Origin: Prorocentrum cordatum
Taxonomy: Eukaryota > Sar > Dinophyceae > Prorocentrales > Prorocentraceae
DNA: 64,000 bases
Assembly: GCA_963575745.1 (NCBI GenBank)
Contig: CAUYUJ010015290.1
Span: forward strand, 259,031-323,030
Reading direction: 5' to 3'
The notes under the pieces are model-generated. The model ran no database searches. It was not told the origin of the DNA and saw only the letters and a program-made list of their open reading frames with translations. Positions within the stretch are counted from its first letter, which is position 1, and every line of letters begins with the position of its first letter. The position numbers and the translations under genes are program-made. Positions 52,238-61,639 of this stretch are shown here, piece after piece.

Positions 52238-53273
52238 TCAGCGTACCTGCGCTGACTTGATGATGCTGTAGGCTATGTAGGTCTTGATGCCCGGATCAAG
52301 GCTGTCGCTCCTGCTCTCGTCTGCGTCCAACTTCAGACAACGGCCCGAGCAATTGGCGCAGTGCTTCTCCTTGCTGTACATGTCTGCGAAGCTGTTGCCC
52401 TCGTACTTGCCACCCTTGATGCGCATTGGTCCCAATGTAGCCAACCGGTGCCTCAAGAGAACACTGTCCCCCAAGTAGATCTGTCCATCCTCTGTGATCT
52501 CGTCGGGGTACGTCTCCACCTCAGGCTCAGCCTTCAGGCGTAGTGTAGCTGTCTTGAGTTTTGCTTGCTTGGGCATCTCCGCCCTGGAAAAAGTTGTCGC
52601 TGCTTGAACTGTCCACCTCCATCGGTGCCATACCGACGTCCTCGTCGTCGCTCTGCTTAGGCTGCACTATGTAGATTCACGCGATGATTCCCGCGATGAT
52701 AGAGACTAACGCCACCGCCGTAGGTGACATCGAAAGACACACTCCGTACACTGCAAGTGCACAGAACTGAAGCATAACTGCAATTTGGTCAGGTATCTGG
52801 ATGGTTCGCTGTGCGCCACTTCTGTCCATTGGGTAGTTGCCCGTCGCATCGTCCATGCAGAATGCTTCGACGCACTCGGTCTCGTCATAATTCTCGCCCT
52901 CGTCGTTGAAGAAGCACTCGCCCACGTAGTTGCACGTCTCCACCGGCCAGGTAGATATCTCATCGTCCCCGTCGGTGTCGTCGTACAGCTCCTGCTTGAC
53001 GTACTTAGCCATCTTCGCGTTCAGGTCGTCGACCTCCTTGTTGGCTGCCACCTTCTCTGGTCCAAGTAGCTTCCGTCCGCGCATTGGTGGCGCTCTATCA
53101 TCGGGCCCAAGAGTCCACAAGTAAGATGCCACAATCTTCCTCGCGTAGCCTCCTGGGAGTACTTTCGTCAAACAGTCTGCTTGCATCTGCTCGCTCTTGG
53201 CCCGCTTGATGCTGATCTCCTCTAGTGACTGACGTAGTATAGCCGCCTCCAGAGAAAGCCTCCAGTCCGTCAT
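52238..53273 (-). pseudogene. Copia pol 3' end: RNase H end, membrane-like tail, GKYEG module
   Basis: From 53273 the frame gives the end of RNase H, including SEQMQADCLTKVLPGGYARK with the conserved ADxLTK. Then comes an acidic segment and a hydrophobic stretch of about 35 residues (AVMLQFCALAVYGVCLSMSP, then VALVSIIAGIIA). After a TGA the same frame continues (IVQPKQSDDEDVGMAP). A shift leads into 52238-52576, which holds GGKYEGNSFADMYSKEKHC, resembling the small GKYxGxxFxD module found in some retroelement and nuclease tails. The predicted membrane tail is unusual for pol. Confidence 0.7.
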
Positions 53274-53730
53274 ACCTTCTCCTTCGTGATCGCGTCATAC
53301 AGGCTCTTGCAGTCGGTCACCGAAATGAATTTCACCGGGCAGGTGTCGTGCGCGATCTCGGCCGCGTCCATCTCTGGGTACAGGATCTCCGCCACGGTTG
53401 ACCCCGTCCAAATCAGCATATCCACCGGATCTGCACAAGAGTATGCCTCTGCCGACAGAGTAGATCGCACCACTCGTTAAATCTTTGAAGACTGCCACCC
53501 AATGCAATGTACTTTCTACTTGCTGCCGTGGTCATCTTTGATCTTCTCGTCACCTAGCATGATGAAGTGTCCTCGTTGCGATCTGAGTTTCGGCGGGATG
53601 TCGAAAGCACTGTCGGTCACGTTGATCACCATGGTCAGTAGGTCGTCCCGCTTCTGAATTCCCCTGATAGCTGCATTCCCGCCCTGTAGGTCCTTCGCCG
53701 TCGGAGCTCCCAGTGTTCATGCCCATCGAG
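53274..53730 (-). pseudogene. Copia RNase H domain
   Basis: Three acidic RNase H positions can be placed across two frames. They are the D of NVTDSAFDIPPKLRSQRGHF (about 53620), the E of STLSAEAYS (about 53455) and the D of SVTDCKSLYDAITKEK (about 53300). The ADCLTK end follows in the next feature. An in-frame TAG after DDHGSK and a shift near 53480 break it. Without repair the protein cannot be made. Confidence 0.8.
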
Positions 53731-55028
53731 GTGCCTCGAACGCCTCTTCGAAGCAAATCATTCGCGCAGCCCACTGCAGTTGTCCAACCACCATTCGTAG
53801 TCCTCGATGCTCTGCAGGGGTAAGTAATCTGTCAGGTGCTTTGCTGCGCTCCCTGGAGACACGCGCAGTCTGCATCGACTTCGCGTAGGCTTCCATGGTG
53901 ACGTTGATGCTGCCGTCCTTCTCCTGCTGATAGGCCCGGCCACAGGACGTCGCCTTCTCCTTTCTCGCGTACTTGGCCTCGCCAAAGTCAATCTCCCTGT
54001 GAAGGTCCATCATGATCTTGGCGCCCTCAGGGTCGTCCTGCCTGATGCCCGTGAGGAAGTCGTCCACGCGTAGGCGCGTGATCCCATATGCTCGCGTTCT
54101 CCTTGTTGCGCTTGGCGAAGGTCGCGGGCTCGAAGTTCAGGCCGTCCAATCCAAGCCTCGCGAGCATCTCGCGCAGCGCCGCGTGCCAAGCTCTTGCCGC
54201 ATCATTGGCCCCGTAGATGCTCTCGTTAAACTTCCGCAGGTCGCCTGCCTTAACACCCGGGATGGTGCGCTTCCCAAGGTTCGTCGGGATCCGAAAGTGG
54301 AGCTCGCGTGTGATCGCCTTGCCTTGTAGAAAGGCTCCTTCACATCCGCGACGACTAGGTCCAAGTTGAGGCTCGATGCGACGCCGCGCAGAAGGTCGAC
54401 GTAGCTTGCCGCCGAACTCCTCCTCGTCGCCCCGTCTACATATTCTCGCCTTCGGCTCAAAGGTCGTGGGGCCATTGTCCGCCCAGACCAGCATGGAGCT
54501 TAGGATCTTGTCTGGGTCCATCTTCTCAACCGCTGCTCCTGATAGGTGGGTTGCTGCATCGTGCTTGCACCAGGTACTCCACTCCTTCTCCACTGCGCCC
54601 TGCATCTTCTTCCACTTGAGCTTGTCGTCGCCCGGCGATTTCAGATTGATCTCCTGATGCTCATATGCCCTCGTCAGCTGGGTGCGCATCCGCTCGGCCA
54701 CGAATGCTTTGACCAGGAGTGGTGTCTCCGCCAGCTGCTTGGCTGGCCCCGTTTGCCCCTTCGCACGCTTGATGCTGATGGGCACATCGTCCAATAGGAA
54801 CCCCTTCAGCGTCACAGGATGTTCCTGGCGCTTGCTGCCCTCGTGCTGCTCCGGCTGTCTTGTGCTCGATGTTGTCGTCCCTTGTTGATCCTCCGTTGCT
54901 GGTGTCGGCGCGGCTGCCGTCTCCTCTGCCTTCTTGCGTTCCTCCATATGCCTCTGGATACTGACAGGTACTTGGAGCTGAGCTCGGTCGTCTTGAGCAT
55001 CGGCCTTCTTGGTCTGCTTGAACTTCAA
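53717..55028 (-). pseudogene. Copia reverse transcriptase
   Basis: The N-terminal part has the copia EKEWSTWCKHDAATHLSG and KILSSMLVWADN blocks (54470-54620). Palm motif A appears in another frame as LVVADVKEPFYKA, with the continuation GAFLQG in a third. Then SIYGANDAARAWHAALREML (about 54200) matches the LYGLKQA-R-W region. The catalytic VDD is intact in RVDDFLTGI (about 54060). A connection-type SCGRAYQQEKDGSINV and LTPAEHRGLRMVVGQLQWAA follow. At least three frameshifts lie between motifs. Confidence 0.85.
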
Positions 55029-56347
55029 GTCCTTCTGGACCGAATGCTTCTTGCCACCGTTTTCACCTCCTTGGGCTGCTCCGGCTCCTCCATGATCTCG
55101 CCAGTGTTGCCGCCGCTTGGAGGTCCTGGCTGTGAGGCTGCAGGTTGTTGGTCACCTCCCGGTCCATCTTCAGTTCCTTCTTCCTTCATCGATGCGGTCT
55201 CCTCGATGACCGCGATCGGATGCTGTGCCACCACATCGTCGATGATCTGAGGTTTAGCTAGCCAGTCCACCCTCGAGATGTCCTGAACCAGGTCGCGTGT
55301 GTCCAGATTGAACAGCCGCCTCCTCTCGATCTGATACCTGGTGCCGGTTCGGGTAGTAGAGATGCATTCCTGATGTTGTCCAGCTGCCTCAGGTCAGTCT
55401 TGCCTTTGCTGCTGGATGCCGCTGCTCCCAGGATGGTGTCCCAGGATTGGTGTGCTCGACGTGGTCGCGCTCGTAAATCCTCCTCTGCTTGGTCTTGATC
55501 AGCTGGTACTGGTTCGTACTCATCGTCCAGCCTCTGCCGCATCGGCGTCACGTCATTGTCGTGTACCACGCCCGATCGTCTCTTTCTGCTGTCCGACTGC
55601 TTCGGATGACCCACACCACCTTGAGCTGGTGCTGCTCCTGGTGTGTCTGGTTGTCCTTGCACTGGCTGCTGTTGTGGAGCTCCTTGCTGTCCAGGTAGCT
55701 GCCGATGATATTCTTGCTGCCATTCTGGAGGCTGCTGGTCTCGATGTTGATCTGGCTGTTGATCAGGTGGTTGATCTGGCTGCTGAGCATCTCGTGCTGG
55801 ATTGTATGGTTCTCCTCGAAGGTTTATAACACCTCTCTGTCCAACTCGCGATCGGGCTGGCCCGCCGTCTGAGAACAAGTCGGTGAACTGCATGGTCGTC
55901 ACCTCGTGCTCAGTCGCTCTTCGTAATAAACTTGGTGAGCTCAGAATCGGGATCGGATGGTGAATCAGCGAGTAGCCGTGCTCGTCCTTGCCCAAGCACC
56001 AGGTCCATGCCAAAGAATGCAAGCTCCTCTTTAGACTGCCTGATCGCCAGAACATCAATATATCACCTTGCTGGAAGGGCCCAGGCTGGGGCCCTGTCCT
56101 TGCCAGCGCTGCCCGCCACGACGCAGACGAGTTAGCTGCCTTGAGGCAGGGCTCAGGGCATATCTGCTGAAGGCGCAATCGATTCTAGAACGATGTCCTT
56201 TCAGCTACCCTGGAAACTACTGCTGGGTCGTTGTCGGGATTCGCCAAACTCGCAGGTTGTCGATGTCCAGCTCCAGCCCGCTGTGCCAACTAATTCGTTG
56301 CGCGCGTTGGCCATGCTTCGTGCTGCAGCTGCAACTGAATCCTGGTC
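55029..56347 (-). pseudogene. Copia integrase C-terminus and Gln/Pro-rich linker
   Basis: After the DDE core, one frame (55258-56178) carries QQGDILMFWRSGSLKRSL, the usual post-integrase PGDxVxxWR-type motif. A ~130-residue Gln/Pro/Asp-rich linker follows, with (PDQQ)n and many QQ pairs. An acidic segment (55025-55270) leads to RT. Linkers of this kind are common between integrase and RT in copia. Several stops and shifts are present. Confidence 0.7.
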
Positions 56348-57200
56348 TCAAATTTCTCCAGCATCGAAGTCACTTGTCGCCATCTCCTCTAGATACCGTA
56401 TCTTCCTCTCGACCTTGCCCACTTGCCAGTGAGCTTCTGGCGCAGCGTTGTTGATCACCAGGCCTAAGTCGTTGCGCAGTGAATCGAACTCGCCCATGGA
56501 GGTCGAGTCCAGGTCCTGCTCAACCACGGTGGGTGGCCCAGCCCACGTCAGCCACCCAAGCTCGAAAGCCTTCCTAGCCAACTCTGTCGGCGGCCTTGAT
56601 CCAGGACGCGCGTAAATTGCCACTGTAACGTCCGACGCAACATCCACGATCACAAGCACCACGTGCATATTATTGTCCATGTCGGGTATGATCATGCAAT
56701 CCATGCCGATGGCCTCGTTTAAATCTCTCACTTTGGGCTGGGCTGCTGTAGGTCTTGCTGCCGTCCGAGCCTGCTCCTCGCGCGTTGTGAATCTGGAGAG
56801 TCGTGCTGCGTGCGCCGCTCGTCGACTAGCTCCACCGTGCTGTAAGTATCGTACCAATGACTCCTTGTAGGGTCCATGTGAACGGCTCTCGTGTATCTTC
56901 TTGATAGCTGCTCGCACAAATGGCGGTGCCGCCGTCCATTCCGCCATCTCGATGTTATCGCCGTGCTTGCTGAAGATCGTCGCTGCGCTTGCATGCATGG
57001 GTGCCTCCTCCTCTGCTGGATTGGCCTCGATCTCGTCGAGCTCGATGTCCTCGAAGTTGTTGGCGTGCCTGGCGCGCCCGCCATGCTGCTTCTCGAGGCC
57101 CCGCAGATTCTGGATGCCGTCCATGATCGTCTTAGCCAGGTTAGCCGTCCAGTTGCCAAGACTTGATGCTGTTCCCTTCGGCCTGTTGATCACGCTCGCG
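56348..57200 (-). pseudogene. Copia integrase core
   Basis: The pre-integrase zinc motif keeps HX4H (IHESRSHG, about 56900), but its CX2C is gone: RFTTREEQ stands where two cysteines are expected. The DDE catalytic triad is still readable. The residues are D in EAIGMDCMIIPDMDNN (about 56710), D in VVEQDLDSTSMGEFDSL (about 56510) and E in HWQVGKVERKIRYLEEM (about 56415). This stretch forms one unbroken frame with the region upstream to 57625, the longest intact part of the element. Confidence 0.85.
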
Positions 57201-57760
57201 CGCTCGTGTGTGTTATCGCACCTGATGCTGTTGAACTTGGCGCCTAGCATGGTTGCCGTAGTCAGGAACCGCGTCGGCTCCTCGACGGGGTCGCCCATGG
57301 GGCCCACCAGGTTGCCGACCTCGGCGCAGTGGTGCGTCATAGCGGCCGCGAGCTCGGAGCCTAGCCGCGGCATGAACTTCCACGCCTTGGATGTCAGCGG
57401 GTTCTCCAGTAGCATGCGTGCTCCTCGACGCTTGCAGTTGAGCCAGATCTGCTCGGCGAGCCGCAGATGCTCCATGCCAGTTGCTAGCTTCATCGCCCTC
57501 GTCTCCTGCGGACGCATGTCCGATATGTTCGTGAACGGGTCGCGTGGAAAACCCGCGATAGTCATGCGGGGGTCGTCCTCGCCCAGCTGCTTCAGCACTC
57601 TCCGCCGTGACTGAATGGCCCCCAATCAGGATGTCCCTTGGTCTCGTAGTGGGGCGCCGCCGTTGCTGAGCTTTCGATGTGGCAGCCATGCCGCCAGCGT
57701 AGGGCTCGCATATGATTGGCCGCTGCTCTTCTGGGTCCGCCTTCAGCGTCTCCGCGACCT
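57201..57760 (-). pseudogene. Methyltransferase-like domain in copia pol
   Basis: Upstream of integrase, one frame has PIICEPYAGGMAATSKAQ (about 57715), like the Gly-rich SAM-binding motif I. After a frameshift near 57640 comes MTIAGFPRDPFTNIS (about 57560), which aligns with motif IV GFPCxPFS of C5-cytosine methyltransferases, with the catalytic Cys replaced by Arg. ARMLLENPLTSKAW (about 57410) fits the ENx motif VI position. Cytosine methyltransferases captured by dinoflagellate copia elements have been reported; assignment here is by motif only. A generic Rossmann-fold domain of the same lineage is the alternative. Confidence 0.5.
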
Positions 57761-58740
57761 GCCGGCGCTGGCCCCGCCTGTCCTGAAACTCCTTCTCCCG
57801 CGTCTCGATCAGCTTCCTCTGCTTTCGTCGTAGGATGCCCTTGTCTATCTCTTGCACCTCCGCGGTCCAGGTGTCGAGCTCATCCGTCGTGACTCATGGC
57901 GCTGTCTTGGTTGTTTCCTTCTTCGGCCAGTCCTTGAGCGAGATCGTTGGGCGCCCCCTCTCGGTCTTGTTGCGCGGCACCCCGTGCCTGTTGATTGCTT
58001 TGAGGTCCGCCTTCCGCTCCTTCGCCTACAGCGCTGTGTCTAGCTCTGCCAACTGGTGGATGCTTAGCAGCATCGGCATCTTCGATTTCGGCAGCCCCCG
58101 GAATCGTTGGTTCACGTCGGCTCCTGCAAGTCCAGCTGTCACCTCCTGCTCGCCTTCTGCCATGTAAGCGGCGCTATCATTCGCGCCTCGGAAGCGCATG
58201 GATGAGCCCCTCATCCTCGTAGTGATCCTGCTGTCCTCCGCGTAGCCGCCCAATGCTAGTGAAAATCCACATCCTCGTAGGCGCGCCGCGCCCAGTGCAG
58301 CATGTCCATCTGGAACAAGTCATATCCTTATCGCGCAGGCCTCGATCCCCTCCAGCTCCTCGTAGTCCACCTGCAGGCCAGCTGATGGCGCGCGATCCTC
58401 TGTAGGCCGGTAGTTCGTGCCTGTCCTGCGTTCCGTCCGCAGCCATGTCGGACGCGCTCGATGAGGTAGGCGCTCGCAGGCGCTCCTTGCGATGTCTCGT
58501 AGTTCCGAGGTACTGTCCCAGGGTGCTCGGCATAGGTCGCGCGCCAAATTCCTGAGCCCCTGTGGTGCCATCTCCATCGTGATGTGCATGGGCTGGCAAA
58601 TCCGGTGCAGTGCCCAGTCCACGCACCAATCCTTGCAATCCCTGCAGGCCGCTTCCATGTTCTCACAGCTGGCCCATAATGCTGCGATCTGTGCTGCTCG
58701 ATCTTTGATCTTCTATAGGTCTGCCGCCGTGTCAACTTCT
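57761..58740 (-). pseudogene. Copia protease remnant and linker
   Basis: Around 58040-58110 the frame reads RFRGLPKSKMPMLLSIHQLA, then ELD. This matches the C-terminal half of retropepsins (a MPxLLSxxQL type motif), followed by GVPRNKTERGRPTISLKDWP in the expected GHLTIxL position. A coiled, Glu/Arg-rich linker (QRKLIETREKEFQDRRGQRR) leads to the next domain. The N-terminal half (58260-58740) is scrambled over three frames; one holds HITMEMAPQGLRNLARDLCR. No catalytic DTG/DSG could be placed with confidence. Confidence 0.55.
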
Positions 58741-60251
58741 TCATGCTATTCGGTGCTTGATCTGCTGGGCCATGTCTGTCCTGATCCAGATTTGGCGTTT
58801 GGTCGTCACTACCTTCAGGTTCTCGTTATTGATGTCCCTCAGGTATGCTTTGGATCCGATTCGCTTCTCCAGGCCACTCTCGGGTACCTTGATCGTCTCC
58901 AAGTGCTGATGCCGCCCAAGTGTTCACGATCTGCTCGTCGTGTCGATCCTCGCCGTCGTCAGACTCGTGATATCCCCCATCGTGGTCCCCATGTTCGCCC
59001 GCTGGTCATTCGTGATCTGGATAGCTGTCACATCCATTGAGCTGTCCACCGCCAGTAGCTTAACCGCCGTTGCCATCGCAAACCCAGCCCGTCGCAGAAA
59101 ACCTCCAGGTCGCCCGTGAAAGCCTCGGCCACCACCTCGTCCTCCACGCTGTAGGCTGCTAGATGATCCGCCACCTTATGGCCTTGTCTTCTCGCGCTCC
59201 GGGTCGCCCTTCCAGTGGCCCTTCTTGTGGCGTGCGTTGCACTTCGTGCGAGCCTTTATCTTCATGAGCTTTTCTTCAGCTTCCTTGCCGTCCATCCTAA
59301 TGGATCCCTGATTGTTGATGTTGGCCTTCAAGCCTCGACTGAACTTGCTCTGTGCAAGCCTCTCCCGAGCTTGCTTGCACTAGGGCTTGTGACCTTTTCG
59401 CCCGGCCTTCGACCCGACGCGCTGCGCCTCAGCCGCTAGAGTGTCGCACTCCTCCTGGCTGATTTCCTCGGGGTCGACGTCGTCAATCGCTCCCTCGAAC
59501 TCGTCGATGTCGGCTGCTAGCGCGTCGTAGTCTCGCTCAGAAGCCCGTCCTCGTCGCACACGCCACGCACGTATCCAAGTGGGGCTTCATCCTCGTCGTC
59601 GTCGTTGTTCACCGGGTATGCTCCATAACGTCCATGACCACGTTCGTTTCTACGCGTCGTGTCCAACTGGATGAGCACCGCCGCCGTCGCGTCGTCCCAA
59701 ATGTACTATTCATTGTTGCACTGCCCGAGAATAACTTCATGCTCGGTCATGCTGATATTGGCCAACTTTAATAGGAAATACGTCCGCAAGTCTTCGCTTA
59801 CCGTCGTGTTTGCTGAGAGAGACTTGAGCCGCTCGTGCTCCGTCTCCCGCCTCGATATGCAGTCCTGCGCTGACTCCGATCTGCGGCGAAAGCCTGTGAA
59901 GAAATACTCCTCGAATGCTTGCTGCTTTTGTAGTGGTGCGATCCATTCGCAGGCTTATCGGACCGTGGCCAGTGCCAACTTTATTGCAGCAGGTGGGTCC
60001 TCACTTGCTTTGTCCAGCACTGCTTGCGTCGCAATCTCGGGCCTCTTCCTTGTGAGGTTCCACGCTCGCCCACTCAGATAGTTCTTGACATTGATCGCGT
60101 AGAGCTTCTGAAGCTTCTCCTCGCTCGCGTAATAACCGAATACTGCGCGCTCCTCGAACTCCTCGCCGTAGGCTGGGTCGCCGTTGTAGACGACGCCCTC
60201 CTTGTCCACGAAGAGGGGTCCTTCGTTGGGGTGCTGCTGCCTGGTCGCCAT
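58741..60251 (-). pseudogene. Copia gag with degenerate zinc knuckle
   Basis: The start MATRQQHPNEGPLFVDKEGV at 60251 is the first good ATG after the primer site. The frame runs through NVKNYLSGRAWNLTRKRPE. After in-frame TAA and TAG stops it continues with KQQAFEEYFFTGFRRRSESA, DLRTYFLLKLANISMTEHEV and a DDDEDEAP stretch (about 59600). Further on, RTKCNARHKKGHWKGDPE (about 59220) is a CCHC knuckle in which two of four ligands are lost (R for the second C, P for the last C). A segment with LLAVDSSMDVTAIQ (about 59040) may be what is left of the gag/protease junction. Confidence 0.75.
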
Positions 60252-60507
60252 CTTGTCAGTGGTGAAGGACGCCGTCTAGCTCGTTGCCGTCCAACTCCTC
60301 TTAGATGTCGTTGTCACTGCTACTGTCCGGGTCGTGGCAACGATTCTCGGGCAGGCTGCAAGTGATGATGTTTAGCGTATTGGTCGCTGAAAGAAGCGCG
60401 CAGTGGTAAATCACTACGAGAGTCTTGAGCGCCACCATACATGTCTGCACGGCCACTCACAATATGAATCTCGCAACAGTATAATTGATACAGCTCCAGG
60501 CTACCAG
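60252..60507 (-). promoter_or_regulatory. Copia leader with tRNA primer-binding site
   Basis: One nt inside the 5' LTR the minus strand reads TGGTAGCCTGGAGC. Its first seven bases complement the ...GCTACCA end of eukaryotic initiator tRNA-Met. The remaining ~240 nt to the gag ATG has no frame. Confidence 0.5.
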
Positions 60508-60720
60508 TGTAAATACTGCTCACACTATCCCTCCTGCCAAGCACCTGATGCAAGCACAAGATAAGATAACTAACATCAACGTATCTCTGTACTCGAAACG
60601 AACGTGAGTAGGTGCGTCCACCCTCCCGCCCAGCTTGTGAGCCACAACAACCACGGGCGAGAGGGAAATGTAATTCACTATCGCCCTAAATCTCACATCC
60701 TTGCCTACCTGATTTTCACA
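60508..60720 (-). repeat. 5' LTR of the copia element
   Basis: Minus strand TGTGAAAATCAGG..CAGTATTTACA. About 12 percent diverged from the 3' LTR, so the insertion is old. Confidence 0.88.
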
Positions 60721-60865
60721 CTCTCCACCCCCCTCGGGGAAAGCGAAAGGGGGGATTGCAAAAAGGGGGTCGACGAATCAGCCACGTGCAGCTCGTTTTC
60801 CCTGCGCCTTCTGGCGCCCCGGACCCTCTCCTTTTCTCTTTGGTGCTGAACTAGGGCGCCGCTGC
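60721..60865 (-). CDS. Weak candidate exon abutting the copia 5' LTR
   Basis: After a CTTCTGCCCAG acceptor the minus-strand frame reads SGALVQHQREKERVRGARRR, then RENELHVADSSTPF, and would stop inside the LTR at VKIR. An alternative phase gives a basic C-terminus (APKRKGEGPGRQKAQGKRAA) with stop at 60778. If real, the copia insertion truncated or ends the gene. Confidence 0.22.
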
Positions 60866-61149
60866 CTGGGCAGAAGGGAACAGTCAAGCTTCTTTGGGCC
60901 CTGGGCGCGCCTGGGTGCGCGAGGAACGCTTGAGGAGCAACCACGGAAGGCCCTAATCAAGGGACGGCGAGCCCGCTGCGAACGCAAACGGTTTTCAATA
61001 TTTCAGCGTCTTGACTGCGTCAAGGGGGATCCAGTGAAGGTCGGAAAAAAGGACTGCGAGCGGGAGAGGATGAGGCAAAAAGGGGGCAGCGATCTCCAGT
61101 CGCTCGACGCCGTCGCCTGGCCGAGCCTGCGCAGGGGCGCGCCACTCAC

Positions 61150-61254
61150 TTTCCCTCCGCCACCAAGAGCGCCTTCTCCCACTCAGCCTTCTTCGCCTTC
61201 TGAGTCTGGGCCATCTCGTTGCGAGGCGGGGCATCTGCCGGCTCCAGTCCCCCC
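61150..61254 (-). CDS. Candidate internal exon, Lys/Glu/Ala-rich
   Basis: The minus strand has a TCAACAG acceptor, then a frame reading GLEPADAPPRNEMAQTQKAK, then KAEWEKALLVAEGK. It ends at an excellent donor, GGAAA|GTGAGT (61149). Charged, helix-prone composition. The next downstream block may be 60721-60865. No family recognised. Confidence 0.4.
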
Positions 61255-61639
61255 CTGTTGACCGGCTATCTAGCCCCGGGGGCTGCACACGAGCACGAAG
61301 CAGAGGTGCAGAAGGAAGACCGAGAACACCACCATGGTGGGCTGGTGGGTAGCGAGGAAACAGAAGAGGGCCGTCGGAAACAATATCACGGAATCCGCCG
61401 GCCCCCTTGTGAGGTCACCGGGCTGTAGGACGAAGTGTGCTGCTCCCTGCACCAGTTGCAGTTTCAAGTCTCCAATGTTGCAATCCTGCTTTCTGCTTCC
61501 TACTGTAAACTGCTGAAGTCTGCGCGAGGGGGAGGAGCCCCAAACCGTCCGGTTACCACGCCCGGATCGCGTTGTCTGAATTCCAGGGGGGGCGTGGGAC
61601 ACGTCATGAGATTCGCGCCGCCCCCGAAGCCATAATCCT
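61255..61639. other. No gene identified
   Basis: Mixed sequence. Frames of up to 110 codons on both strands, without domain or splice support. Confidence 0.35.

Larger units (their letters stand above)
51679..60720 (-). mobile_element. Ty1/copia LTR retrotransposon, decayed, with methyltransferase-like domain
   Basis: A 9-kb element read on the minus strand. It has two ~213-218 bp LTRs in direct orientation (about 25 substitutions between them), gag, a protease remnant, a methyltransferase-like region, integrase, reverse transcriptase and RNase H. Integrase before RT defines copia order. Many frameshifts and stops show it is dead. The LTRs follow TG..CA. A tRNA-Met-type primer site (TGGTAGC) starts 1 nt inside the 5' LTR. 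No matching target duplication is found, and no polypurine tract is evident before the 3' LTR. Confidence 0.9.
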
